From the NCBI GenBank assembly GCA_017590115.1, contig JAGGNK010003335.1, positions 5,518,001-5,582,000 on the forward strand: a stretch of DNA of 64,000 nucleotides. The letters run 5' to 3'. Origin of the DNA: Montifringilla adamsi. Its lineage: Eukaryota > Chordata > Aves > Passeriformes > Passeridae. The notes under the pieces are model-generated. The model did not search any database. It had not been told where the DNA came from and saw only the letters and a program-made list of their open reading frames with translations. Each line of letters starts with the position of its first letter. Positions within the stretch are counted from its first letter, which is position 1. Made by a program: the position numbers and the translations under genes. This document shows positions 51,367-64,000 of this stretch, in pieces.

Positions 51367-54300
51367 CATCGAGGAGGCAGCTGCACCACAGGACCCACTC
51401 CTCTCCTTTTGGATCCTACAGCCTCCTGCTGCCCCTGCACCTCCAACAGAGGCAGCTTCAGTGAACTGAACAAGGATTCTAAGTCTGTCAGCGACCAGGG
51501 GGTTGGAGCTATTTCCACTGCTCACAATTAAATTTATTTTATTTATTTCTAACTGCAAATCTGGCATACATTGATTTTCAAGGGCTTGAACTGGTAGCCT
51601 CTGATGCTCCCAGTATATGAATGTGTGAATTCCTGTATCTATAGATGAACACATGCTTACACACTCCTAAAGCACACATCAGTTTAGACACTTCCCCCTA
51701 AACCTGTTCCATTCCCAGTTGGAAATGCACAATAAACACTTTTGCTTTGCCTATTTGTGCAATGACTGAATTGGGAGTGATTCACTCCTACAGTAAGGAA
51801 TTTGCAAAACACATTGTAACTGTTTACTATATCAAACAGCTTAAATTATGACTGCACTTTATCTTTCCATTCACAGAAGGCTGGCTCTTCCTTCACAGGC
51901 TTTCATCTAACGGGATTCTGAGTGTGCTGTTCCTCCCGTGACTGGGAGCAGGAGTCTTCAGTCAGCAATTTCTCTCCTGGAATGGGTTTTATTTCTATGG
52001 GTTCTGGAGTATGAGTTACTCAGCAGTAAATAAGCACTAACCAAGCTGGGGCGATTAAAGATCAATTAAGGCACAATAAATTTTATAACAGATTGTGGCA
52101 ACAGAAGGTTTTTGTGCTTCTTGGCCTAAGGACTGAACCTCATAACACTGGAAAAGTCAAATGATGAACAGTTTTTCTCATTTTCTTGGATTACTCAATG
52201 GAAGAAGGTTTATTTGGTTACAGTAAGGAGGAAAAATGTGAAGAAGGAAGGCGGAGGGGTGGGAAGAGACCAGTATTCTCCATGCTGTGCTACCAGCACA
52301 GTATATTGTCCTTCAGTTCCCTGAGGAATGCAGTTAAAGTTGTGTCGTTTACTCCTACTGAACTCAAGCAGGAAAGTCCATTCCAGGACTTACATAAATA
52401 TAAAATATTATCTATCTCACATATAAAATGACTGACTTCAAAGGCATTTCTGCTAACAAGAAGCTGACAAGGTACCTAACACAAAGCAAGGTCAATGACC
52501 AGTGTGATATTTTTCCTACCTGAAGCTTTCCCAGCAAACGCTTTACCTGCCAGTAATTAGCAGGAGGGGTGATTGAGTTGTACGAGCTCCACAAAAGCAC
52601 AGGACAGGGCTGTTTAAGTGAGTCATCAAATCTCCAGGGTGAACAAAAGTAATCTCCATCATATTGGAGTCAGGCTGCTTGCTAACTACATCCCTGCTGC
52701 TCAGGTAAGTCACCCAGGGAGAGTCACCAGTGCACATCAACAAGTTTAACTAATTCAGCAACACCAACAAAACTCTCTCACTCACTCCAGAGGATTTCAG
52801 CTCTGATGCTGAGTACCCAGTCCTCTCCCAGAGGAAACTGGGATGGAACTAAGGTTTTTCCATGTGACCATTACCTGAGTATTCTGGTAGCCTTATACAA
52901 AATATATTATAGCTAATGACTGCACTTAAGGTGGTCCCCAGTACTGCTGCTGTTGGGAAGAAACATTTAAAACTGACAACAAACACTTTAAGCACACATC
53001 AGAGAGGAGCCTTATGGCTCCACAGAGCCAAACAGCAGCAAATTACTTGCCCCTTTTTGAGAAACAACAGGACATATATACATTATGGGCCCTTTACCCA
53101 GCACCAGTATTAATATTTCAGATGACTCAGGTTTTAAATATATTTTATTATCCTAATATTCTGATTATTGTAATATATTAGTCAGATTAGATTACAATTC
53201 AATTAAAAATTTCATCTGGAGATAATTTATTCCATTCTCATTACTAATGGAATATTGTAGCCTCGTTAGCATTTTCATACAGCAATGCAACTTGCAGTAT
53301 TACTGCAGAAAAATATAATTTATATTTCATCCCCTGACTGCTATTGGAAGAGCTGGATATATCTTCCTTTGCATTTTTTCTGCCCTGTGCTGAGGGAACA
53401 TTTAAATTGGGAGTTTGTTAATGTATCAGCATCATGTGATTGTGTTGGGTGATGCACCCAGGACCAGCATCAGGGTGGAAGCAGAGTGGATGGACATGGG
53501 GTCCTCCCAGGCAGCTTACACTCATAACAGCCCCAGGGAACAGCAGGATGTGTAGGCAATAATAAGAATATTAGGATGACAAAATGGTATTTAAATATTA
53601 AATGCTTAAAAGCAGTAATGGATAAAAGGCCTTCAGCAAGTTATTCCAAGATTTTCAAAAGTCTTCTGGTTATACAGGGAGCTGAGGGACAAAGTGGAAA
53701 TTGAAGATAGGTGCCTGCTAGGAAAAGGCTGCTGATAGAAGTGCAGCCGTGATAAGCCACAGCAGCAAATCTGCCTTGTCCACATGCCATTTATAGGGAC
53801 ATAAAATGAGCTTTGCTGCTACAGCTTATAGCAGCCCTCAATGAAATACCTATCCTGGCAAAACACAAATGTGCTGAGTCCAATGCATCGATGCTGGGGT
53901 TATTTCAGGTATAAAAATCTTACAAAAACCTTCTACCCTGGAAAGGCGGAATGTGTTCTGATCAGTGGTCTCACTCTCTGCAATGAGAAATAACCAGAGA
54001 CAGTTTCTGTGCTGGAATAACTTCACGTAAATTACAGAAAGAAGAAAAGTGCTGGTTTTAATTCTATTTAGCAAGTTAATGGCATCACACCATGTCCCTC
54101 AATACTGGCTGGACATCCACAGACATGTGGAGGTTGGACAGAGGGGTGAGCGACATCTTTGGCCCCTGATTTTGAGAACACCAGGTTTCAATCACCCAAA
54201 ATTTCCACTTAATCATCAGCAGTGCACATTGCCTCCTCATCCTGAGTGTGACTGACCTGTGCAGTGACTGCCTTGTGTGACAACAACTGCCTCAAGTGAC

Positions 54301-57300
54301 AATGTCTCGTGCTCCTCCCCAGACCAGGGGCTGCAGAGCACCTGCCAATCTCCCAGCACACAGGGAAACCCAGCTGCATCCCACATCAGGTTTGGAGGGT
54401 GAGGATGTTGCACAGCTTGAGCAACAAGATGCACACACTTGCTGTTCTTAACTGATGAAGGGCACTTCATGGTAATTTGCATCAGATATTTTAAAAATGC
54501 ATGTTAATGCGTTTCTGTAAGCTGGAATCTTGCAGGTGTCAGGAGTGAACACATGGATTGAGCAGAACACTGTTATTTCTGCTGCTGGGGTTTAAACACA
54601 AGGTTTACCAGACCTCCTCCCATCCCCACCCCTTGCCTGCTGTGGTGACCAGGGCTGAGATATTTCCCTGCTCTTTACTAATTAGAGGCAGATAATCACT
54701 GACAGTGATAAATGCTACTGAACAGTGTAAATTTAATATTACAAATATTATCGTGTGGTTTTTACTGCTGGGTCAGAACCCTCTGTGGCACATTCAGCAC
54801 TTCGATTACGAAGGAAGGTTTTAGAGATTTTCCTTGTAAAAAGCAACAAACCCCAGAAAAGGTTACTCAAAAGCTCATGGATCTAATTAACAGACGCTGC
54901 TTAAGCCAAGCACACCTCCAGCTTTCCAGTTATATTCTTGCATTGTGTTTAAATTCCAGCAGTACATGTAAAGCAGCAATTTAGCATTAACACCCTGCTG
55001 GATATTACAGACTTACTTTCATTTAGTTTGCACAAACACAGAGAAACCCCAAATCCAGGAACAAATACTCCACATTACTTGATAGGTAAATTATAGATTT
55101 TTGGAGGTTTTTTTTCCTAATTACACAGCCATGAATAAAACGATTTTATAACAAAAAGAGATGCAAGATCCCACAGCATTTGGGTAATGTTGATGGTGCC
55201 AATGTGATGCACTGGTGTTTTGCATCCCACAGGAAGGCTGTGGATGTTTCCTATAGACATACTCAACCCACATCAGAGAAGGATAAACTCTCTCCAGTTC
55301 TTTGCACATAAAAAAGCCAAACACCAGCTTGCATAGCCCAAGAAAAACTGGGAAATGTGCACACTGAGCAAAAATGGAGTAAAACTCCAAATTACCAGCA
55401 GGAAAATAGCACCCAGGGGTAGTGCAGGATGGGAAAGGGAAGTGCAGATAATGGTTCAGTAAGGAAAACATCTCAAAATCCTCTCTCATACGGAGAACAG
55501 GAAAAAGCATGGTGTTACTTTTATAGCACTGTATCAAGACCCACAGCCAGGATCAATAATATTTAATTAACTAGCAGCACTAGAATTATGAAATTATTAA
55601 AGCTAAGGTTTGCCTTTAAATATGGGCAATATTCACACTTGCAGGAATACAATGCCTCTCACTGCTTGATGTTCCCAACTTAATAGCCCTAAATATCCAC
55701 TGTTCTATCAAAATCTTTGAATCATATCTGAGCACAGATTAAGGGACCAATTTATGTCTTTCTCTACATTATAATGCCATGTATTAGACTGAACAGAGAG
55801 AAAAGATTACTCAGAACCTCCTTAGGCTCTGTGGATGTTATGTGCAATTTTGATTTCCCAGACCCTAAGCAGTTTATTTCCTCTCACCAGGACTTCCACC
55901 TGGGTTAGCAGCAGACCCCTGAAAACATCTAATGAAGGATGAATAGTAAAATCACATCAAATCTTAGCAATTATTTCCTTTTTCACTGTAGTTACACTAT
56001 TAATGTCCCACCCCTTGGAAGGGACTGTACATGCTACTTGAATGGACAATAAGGTAATGCAATTAAATTGACAGCTCTGTGTGTGGCTGTTGTAGACTAG
56101 AATAGTCTCATTTTCAATTACAATAATTTAATGTAGACATTGCCCAAGCAAGCTTCACCTTTTGTAGTTTAAAAGGTGAAGCTCTTCATTTTAAATTACT
56201 GCAAGGTAACATACACAGATGTTATCTACATGCTAGCTAAAACACCATATCTGAATAAAAACCCATTGTAGCAAACCTGTGCAATGAAAGTTGGTGCAAC
56301 TGAGAAAATAAATCAGCAGATTGGTTCATCATGAGGCCAGGTCCATATCAGGTATCTCTTTCTCTAAAGTTTTGCATTTTTAACTGTGGTACATCACCAC
56401 CCCCTCCCCCTCACTGAACTTGCCTTTCTGCCTTTTTACTGTACCTGCTTTTTACAACAGCAGTGAAGGTGACCTGCATATTGCATTAATTTAAAGTCCC
56501 ATTTGCTTATTTTCCTAGGAAAATAAAAGTTTCGTGGTCAGTACAGCCCTCCAAGTGAAATCTGCAGCACAGCATGAACCCAGCAATGCCAACAGCAAGA
56601 GTGAAGCAACCTCAGGTTGCCAAAGAACGCACACAGTTCCAATATTCAAATTATGGTTTGATTTTCAAGTTTTAACAAATTTCCTAGTTAAGTTATGCAC
56701 ATACAAAAAATACCAAAAGGCACTGTCACACTTTGGGATGGAAGATAACAGTGCAAACACATCTACACATCTTTTAGTCAGGAACATATTTGCAAAATAA
56801 TGATGTGGCAGGAAAGCTAATGCAATTAAAAATAATGTAATATAAATGGTTGTGGAAATTTAATATTCTAAGCATGCCTTATTTCTTATTCCACTGGAAA
56901 TGTTTTTTTTCTTGATTCAGATCCAGATGGCACAAGGTTTGCAAACAAACCAAAACACACAGCACTGGTATTTCAATAAACAGCATGATACAGAAACAGT
57001 ATTTTGGGACTATTAATAGTGTTGAAACAAAAATATTAGTGCTGGTATTCCATTAATTTTTTCTGGAATGCTTTAATGATTTCCAGGTTGCCTGTGATTT
57101 TATCTTGCTCTTTTTATGTTTAACTACTATTTTGTACAAGATGTGTAATAAATGTGTGACTCTCCAATGAAGTCCCTGCCTGGCACAGAAAGATGTTCAC
57201 TTAGAATGAGCGAACTTAGTTCATTAGAATTGAATTTTCCTAAGCAAAAGAAGCAGGAGGGCACAGCAGCATCCTCTGACTGGTCTGCTCTATCCAGTTC

Positions 57301-60300
57301 AGAATACAATTTTTTACCCCATCAGCCCTGCTGGCAAAAGCTCTCTCAAGTTTAAACCACTTATACTGGTATAAAAATCACTGATACTGGAGGAAAGCAC
57401 TTGCCTTCACTCCCCATGGTAGGTTTTTTGCCCCAGGCAGTTTTTCCCACTCTTTGCAAGAGCAGTCTTGCAGTAGTGGCCCTTCCATGCCTCAGTGTAG
57501 CAATGAAATGTTGGAAAGGTCATCTTGGCTCTTGGCCAACAGTTATTACCAGGAGTAAGAACTCTGCCATGTCCTTCAGATGTGCATGCCCCTCCCAGCC
57601 TTTGAAGGTTTTTGAATTTTAAATTACTACAAGCCTGATTTTATTGAACTGGAAGAATTAGAAGATATTGTATGAGATTTACAGAGGGACCTCAGCCACT
57701 GGAGAAATGGGCCACCAGGAGCTACATGAAGTTGAGCAAAGAAAATTGCCAAAGATGGAAAAACTATGTTCATTCTCAAAGCACAGAAAGACCTGACTGC
57801 TTCAGCCCAAAGACTGCCGTCTTTGGGCAGCTTCAAGGCACAGCTTAGGACTCGTGGCAGCTTCTGACAAGCTCTGAGACCTCGTGCTACCCTTTCCACA
57901 GGCAGCTCTGCCCACATTAGGACCCACTGCTTCACCAAGAGAGAACAATGCTTTTGGACAAGCCTGGAGCAAACTGATCTGATTTTAAAAAGAGGAGGTA
58001 TATCCAAAGGCCTCTGCATGCATTTCAGATATGCAGTAAATTTCCCATCAGCAACTCCATTCATCCCTCCCTTGTCAGAGAGCTGTGTGCATTCTTTACA
58101 GATAAATGAGAATGAAATGTAAACTCCTCTCAGATGAGTAAGATATACAGGCTGTCTCACTGGGGCTCTGCAGGAAGAATTGATATAAAACAGCCTATGA
58201 ATGGATGGAAGAGCAGCTACTTCTATTTTGTGGAGACACTCATCCCTGTCTGATACAGAAATATTATTGCAACAGGGCCCAGCTAGAATTGTTCATAAAG
58301 TTCAGATTTTATTTCAAGTGCACCATCTAATTTCACAGATGTACACATGAGTATATGCATTTCTGCATAGACATGATGGTAGCCCAGTGATACTAAAATT
58401 TATTGAAGATGTCCTAAATTTTACTATTTCTATTCCTGCAGGAATGATATCAAACGTTGTCAGCAAGCATCAGTTGATTGATCTGGAGATTTTTGTTGAT
58501 GAAGAATTCAGTCATCTTTCATTGATGAAAGTGTGCACCCCCACCTCATCTGCTGAGCACTGTGCTTCACATGCTCAGCACCTACCACCAGATGCAGGGA
58601 CAAAGATTTGGGCAGCTAGGGACACTCAGGGATTTGGGGAGGGAGCACTGAAAAGGCCTTTGGGAGAACTGTTGGGGAGGTCCCATCAGAAAAAGGATGC
58701 ATATCTTAAATAATTGGCAACTGAGTTCCTCTCAGAACTTCAGATGAAAGACAAGCAGGATGCTAAATAACCAGACTGCCATCTCTCCACTCCTCCTGTT
58801 GCAAATTGAGAGCTTTCCATGGCAGCCCCATTATTAACACTCTAAATCTGTCACACGTTTTATTCAAACACGCAGACAGGGATCCACAACCCTTGTGACA
58901 GGTAATTTACCTTAAGGGACCTTAGAGGAGAAGCCTTGTAAATCAGTTTGCCATTTTAAAAAGGTAAAACTCTCAGCTTGAGATGAAATAACTTAAATTA
59001 TCTTTCTAGGTATCTTAGATTGGTGAAGAATTGTGGGTTTAAGAATTATGCTCAGATTTTATTAGTGCCTGGGACACTAGGATAGTTTGCTGCACTTGAG
59101 TGCTCCCTATGCTTTGAGAAAAGACATCCAAAATAATTTATCATCTGTAATGGCTGCACCAAGCATTTATTCTCATTGATCCTTTTCAAGCACAAATGAA
59201 AAATAAAGATATGAATGCATTTTTCTGACACATGCATTTTTTTATTTCTGATCACTGAACAAAGAAATCTGATTTCTCTCTTCAGTTGGCAGAATAAACC
59301 CCTGAACTCCAGGCTTTCATAGATGAACATAGCACAGCTCTTCTTCTTGGGCTGGAATAAAGACATCCTGGGCATTTTCCTGCTTGTCCCTGGGTTTGTA
59401 CCCCTGGAACCTACACTTGATTCGCAAATTTAATCAGTGAACAGCCCTCACACACCTACTACTTGGGCTCTGTCTCCAAGTGTACCACAGCACATGATCC
59501 ACATATTAAGGTCCTAAACAGGATTTGATGAACTTGCCACAAATCAACAACAGCTGAAAAAACATGCAGGATTTTGTGCCTACACTCCATGCAGAATTGT
59601 GAATTGGGATGGTCCTTCTATTTTTTTCCTAGATCTGGCTATTTATTCTCATTTGGCTATTTACTAACATTTATTTTTTAGCATAATTTGGATTTTTACG
59701 AAACTTCAGGTATGCCCAAGCAGATCTCCATCTCTCACTGAGAAACCACGTAAAATCTGCTCTCACTTCTGAACTCCCATCAGGTATTTATATCCTTTTT
59801 GAATGTCTAAATGCACGTGACAACCTGATCTGTCTCATGTGGTTGCTGTCCTCTGAATCCCCCCAGAGCAAAGAGTGAGGACCAGCAAGACGTTCTGGTT
59901 TTCAAACTATATATAAAATTAATTCCATAATTATGCTATGATAAGAAACTGCTTGGCTGGCAGAGCCAGGCAGGTTGCAAGAAAAAATGGATATAAAGCC
60001 ATGGTCTTGGGAAGAACACAAAGGTTGTTCATGCAGAGTATTCCTGTCTCCAAAACAACTCCCAAACACACCACCAGCCATCACCTGAGGTCAGAACTTG
60101 GATAAGACACTAGGGACCATTTTTGCCTTCTACATAAAACAGTAAGGGTAGGTACACGTTATGATCTCAGCCTCAGAGTAAACAAGAACAACTTTCATTT
60201 CAATAATCATATTTGTGGGTTTTAATGGAAAATGGAGAAGTAAAACTCCAGCTCAGTGCATGCCTGTGAACAGCTCTGCTCTCTGCAGTGGCATTTCACA

Positions 60301-63096
60301 TTCATGAAATAAATGAAATATGTAACTGGAAAACTTGAAATGAATTTTAAACCCATTAGCAACAGCATAATATTTACCCCAAATGACAGTGTTTCTCATG
60401 AGATAAGAAAAAACACAGGGTCCTACAGCAGTGGAACTGTCCTGGAATGAATGAGCGGGGAGGAAGCAGCTCTCACCATCAGGGCTGGGACCAGGAGGAG
60501 AAAACAGCTTGCAATCCATACTTGGCAGAGAATTCCTTACCAAAGAAAAAAGCAATTTATTTCTACAAGTTCTACAGCACTTCATTTATGAAATGACAAT
60601 GCCACCAGATTTGCAGAATGTGCTTTGGGTCTGTCTTCAGAGCTCTTGCCTCTACATCAGCAAATGTTTCTAACAGAACACGTGAAACAAATGCTTGCAA
60701 ATAGATCCACGTTTGTGTAGAAGGTTTAAACAGGCTGACTTGGAATCATATGGAGGACTACTGCATTAATATTATGAATTCTTCACGTACCATACAAAAT
60801 GTACACACACAAGTATATACACATATATAGACATTTTACTGTGCTGCAGCAGGCTATAGAGCATCCTAAGTGTTAGTTCAGACATCCAGAAACCCAGAAC
60901 TTAGCACTTCCATTGCTGATCCTCACATAACACAATCAATTTGCTTCCTGAGTCAACAAAAGAGGCTTAAACCACCTTTTCCCCCCACCAAGTAACTATT
61001 TTTGGTGTCCAACAGAGGCCATAAGGAAAAATAAGGCTGGGAGATGGAAAAAGAAGTCTCAGAGGAGCCGAGACCTTACCAGTCATCTCAGAGTAGGAGT
61101 CTTTGGTCTCCAGTCCTGTGCCAGCGGGGAATACAGGGCACTACAATTCAGCAACCACCAAAAAAACAAACAACACCATCCAAAAAACCCCGAGGGGGCT
61201 GCTAGTCTCAGAATACCCTGTCCAATGCCAGCCACTATCATTTAATTTCATCTCTTCTGGATTATGTTTTCTCCCTCCCCTGCTTAGCCCTGTATTAGCT
61301 ATTGCTGTCTTGCAGAGACAAAAACTCAATACTGATAGCTCAGCAAAACATGTGACAGCCACTGTCTGATTGTTTACCAGGTATGGGCTGTTACAGCACC
61401 ATGTACAAAATCACATGATGCTTCTCTCCAAAACAGAGGGTCCCTGCACACTACCTGCTCTGAGATATCAGGAAATGTCTTTCCCAAACTATCAATTCCC
61501 TGTTCAATCTCCTACTGAAAACACTGGCTGAACTTCTCCAAAAGAAATGTAAAACTATCCTCATTTTCCAATAAAGAAGTCTCTGTCCTGTGGGGCACCA
61601 GCTGGTCCTTTTGCAGCTCCCAGCAACACATGCTGAGCCCTTTAACTGATGCACAGAGCATCCAGCTCTGCTCCTTCCCCTCATCCTCATGAATCCCTTT
61701 GCAACTTGGGAAGAATATGTTCCTGCTGGGACTTCTACTAAGCACCTTCTCTTAATCTTACAGGACTTCTCACACTATACAAGCTACTGCCACAACATTT
61801 ATTTCCCACAATTGTTAAAGAATAAAAACGAATGGTGTCATATTGAATGAGACAGGATTTCAATCTTTATCTAGTTTTCAGTTCTGATAAAAGAGTGCTT
61901 CTAAGCTTCCTTTCCTGCAGCTTCACAGTAATTTTCTTTCATGTAAAATATTTGCAAAAGAACCCCACATGCCACTTACTAAACACTATCTTCCATTGCA
62001 TCAAGGCATTACAAACAGCGCAGTGCTGTGCGTAGTGCAGTGGATGTGACCACCCTGTTGGAAATAGTTCACATTTGTGCAATCCACAGAAGGAACAATC
62101 CCACTAATTACATCAGGTAATGAATTTTAAGGCATTTGTAGTTCTGTACTGTGGCGTTTTCTGCAGGTCAGACCACCTGGGAAGAGAGTGAGACCCTGTA
62201 CAGGGATTAAGTGATGTGCCCACAAGTAAATACACAGCAGCTCACAGGATGGATGGGACAGTCTCCAGGAAGGCTGGGACAGGAGGAGTCAGAGCCAGCT
62301 GCCAAGAACACGTGAATTTGGCTGTTGTGTATCAGAAATAAACCCCACTACACAACAGCACCCAAACGTGGAGCTCAAGGAGCCACCAGCTGAGTCTGAC
62401 AGAAGTAAGAGATGGAAAATTAAATCTGTTTCTTCTGAAAAGATGTCTGACCTTTTAGACTGAGAAGAAGTTTGGATGTTTGGGTTGCACACAGGAGCAA
62501 GAAGACATGAACTGTGCATTTGCATAAAGAGGTATGGATATTAGGAGAGAAAAGGGTAAAGGTTAATGCAATCTGTATTTGTAAAGAAACCTCTTTTTTC
62601 AAATTAAAAAAATATATTTTAATCTTTTAAAGTAGATCTGGTTTATGGGTGATGGGCAGTTAATGCTATACACTCACAGTAATAAATATTCCACAATAAT
62701 GTTAAAAGGATAGGATGAAGACACATGCTCCAGGGCTGCATCTGAATTTCTAAAATTTAAGACTAAATCAATTCTCTGTTTACAGCAATCAGCCCATTCC
62801 TGGAGGGACAGAAGTGTTCTAGTAAACTACAGCTGACACACACAATGAACAATTCAATTTCTTCAAGATTCAATAAAAGATAATCTGAAGGGTGAAGTTC
62901 CCATTGCTGACAGCTGCCAGGTGAGAAAAGGGATTTACTTTTATTAAAGACAGAGAAAGAACCAATAGGTTTTTATTCACTGGGATCTAAACAAATATAT
63001 GCTGACGAGTTTAACATTTTGGAGGGGTTTTTTGTTGTTAATTTCAGAGTATCGTCTTGGTTAATTTTTCTTTTTTCTGCAAGGTTATGAAACAAC
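51367..63096. other. FSTL4: FSTL4 upstream intron, CR1-free segment
   Basis: I recognise no CR1 or other transposon in this 11.7 kb. It includes AT-rich blocks (about 53130-53400 and 55560-56330), the inverted repeat at 56151-56183 and a 177-codon ORF (57627-58160, minus). The ORF has no motif I recognise and may be chance. No splice-bounded FSTL4 exon was found. Confidence 0.65.
56151..56183. repeat. Perfect 13-bp inverted repeat
   Basis: Arms 56151-56163 (agcttcacctttt) and 56171-56183 (aaaaggtgaagct) are perfectly complementary with a 7-nt loop. Confidence 0.85.
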
Positions 63097-63228
63097 AAGG
63101 CCAGGCTGGATGGGGCTTGGAGCAACCTGGGATAGTGGAAGGTGTCCCTGCCCGTGGCAGGGGGGTTGGAATGAGAGGAACTTCAAAAGTCCTTTCCAAC
63201 CCAAGCAGTTCTGTGATTCCATGACTCT
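63097..63228 (+). mobile_element. CR1 3' fragment
   Basis: The plus strand reads 'aaggccaggctggatggggc', 'ttggagcaacctgggatagt', 'ggaaggtgtccctgcccgtg' and ends 'agttctgtgattccatgact', keeping the terminal CR1 repeats. It is short and well preserved. Confidence 0.95.
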
Positions 63229-64000
63229 GCTGTTGACAGTAATGAGTTGCTGTGCACGCCAGATCTCATGGCTCTGACCTGTCATGTTTACTCCTGTCTT
63301 ACAATGAAACTATAGGCATTTTCACACAGGTAATCCTGTTCCAGGCCTACACAAACGGCTACTTTTATACAATCAGAAAACTCACACAAAAAATTAGTTT
63401 TTTTCTCTCCACTGCCACACTGGAGAGGTCCTCCCTTCTCATTCTGAGCACCCAAACTGCCAGACAAATCCTTGCCGAGCCAACTAAGAAATAAAATACC
63501 ATGAAGATGGGCAACTTTACATTAGGCTGTTATTAATGTTAAGTCCATGACAAATCCATTAAGTCCTGCAAAGCTCCATAAATAGCTTGCCAGGCTGTAA
63601 GAACAGAATGGTCCAAATACCTTGTGCAGCAACTTATACTCCTATATAAAAGATCTGTTTTTTGTGTTAAACCTGTGACTAGAATGATTTAAAACTACAT
63701 TGCAAAATACACTGTGTTCTTCCCCTTTCCCAGCTATTAAAAATATTGTTTATAAGGTATTATTCTCTAAGAAAAAAGGCAGATATTTTGAAAGCTCTCC
63801 AGCGAAAACTGTGTTTGTAGCGATTAAAAACCCCCCACAATCCAGCAACAAGCCAAAATCAAAACCTCACTTCGAAACTGATAATATATAATGCTTGGAA
63901 ACTGGCACTTCACCCTTTTACTCAAAATATTGCTGGACATCTGGAAGTTATTAGATACAGTAATAATTTCTACTTTGCCTCCAGTCTACATTTTTCCTCT
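63229..64000. other. FSTL4: FSTL4 upstream intron, right edge
   Basis: I see no exon, repeat or RNA gene in this last segment. The intron is inferred to continue past the window because no upstream FSTL4 exon has appeared. Confidence 0.6.

Noticed and set aside
51018..51518. Minus-strand 166-codon ORF
   Set aside because: It largely overlaps the CR1 element at 50961-51366 read antisense, so the coding appearance comes from repeat sequence.
52543..52743. 'PGDL' motif in a minus-strand ORF resembling the residues before the last EF-hand of FSTL4
   Set aside because: The residues that should follow (an RFDDYNSD-type loop) are absent and there is no splice-bounded exon; coincidence.
58387..58713. 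Plus-strand 108-codon ORF with an acceptor-like 'ttctattcctgcag' inside
   Set aside because: No recognisable domain and no matching donor-defined exon; it is most likely chance within the intron.

Overview
This is vertebrate nuclear DNA, almost certainly from a bird. It is AT-rich and intron-dominated, with short exons bounded by GT/AG splice sites. It also carries at least 16 fragments of the avian CR1 non-LTR retrotransposon, recognised by the CR1 3' tail (paired phrases like 'ggctggatggggcttggag', 'ccctgcccatggcaggg' and a terminal 'attctgtgattctatga'-type repeat). I see no bacterial-type genes, operons, CRISPR array, rRNA or tRNA.

The only gene I can support is a middle portion of FSTL4 (follistatin-like 4, also called SPIG1) on the minus strand. 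Eight internal coding exons read from right to left: 29377-29211, 18186-18066, 12046-11885, 10858-10724, 9198-9172, 4037-3919, 1281-1132 and 545-438. They total 989 nt and join in one uninterrupted frame (2 nt of a split codon followed by 329 codons), and every junction phase is compatible. They encode Ig domain 1 (first two exons), Ig domain 2 (next two), a 27-nt microexon, and the start of the C-terminal beta-propeller-like region. The signal peptide, Kazal/follistatin-like and EF-hand exons must lie beyond position 64000, and the rest of the propeller region lies left of position 1. Diagnostic stretches (for example [19 protein letters not shown] across a junction, and FYVFSDDGI) agree with FSTL4 rather than its paralogue FSTL5.

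Layout: 1-29377 holds the eight exons and seven complete introns (586 nt to about 11 kb), plus the start of the next one. The remaining 34.6 kb (29378-64000) is part of one very long upstream intron. It contains a cluster of six CR1 fragments (31.4-41.0 kb), a 3 x 23-bp tandem repeat, and an 11.7-kb stretch (51.4-63.1 kb) where I recognise no CR1. Several perfect or near-perfect inverted repeats and an AAC/AAT microsatellite lie in the introns.

I did not find an undescribed biological system here. The observations most worth checking are the frame-preserving 27-nt microexon, a strong hairpin 60 nt from an exon's 5' splice site, a compound double hairpin at 17.0 kb, the isolated CpG-dense Ig exon, and AT-rich CR1-free blocks that may be conserved noncoding elements.
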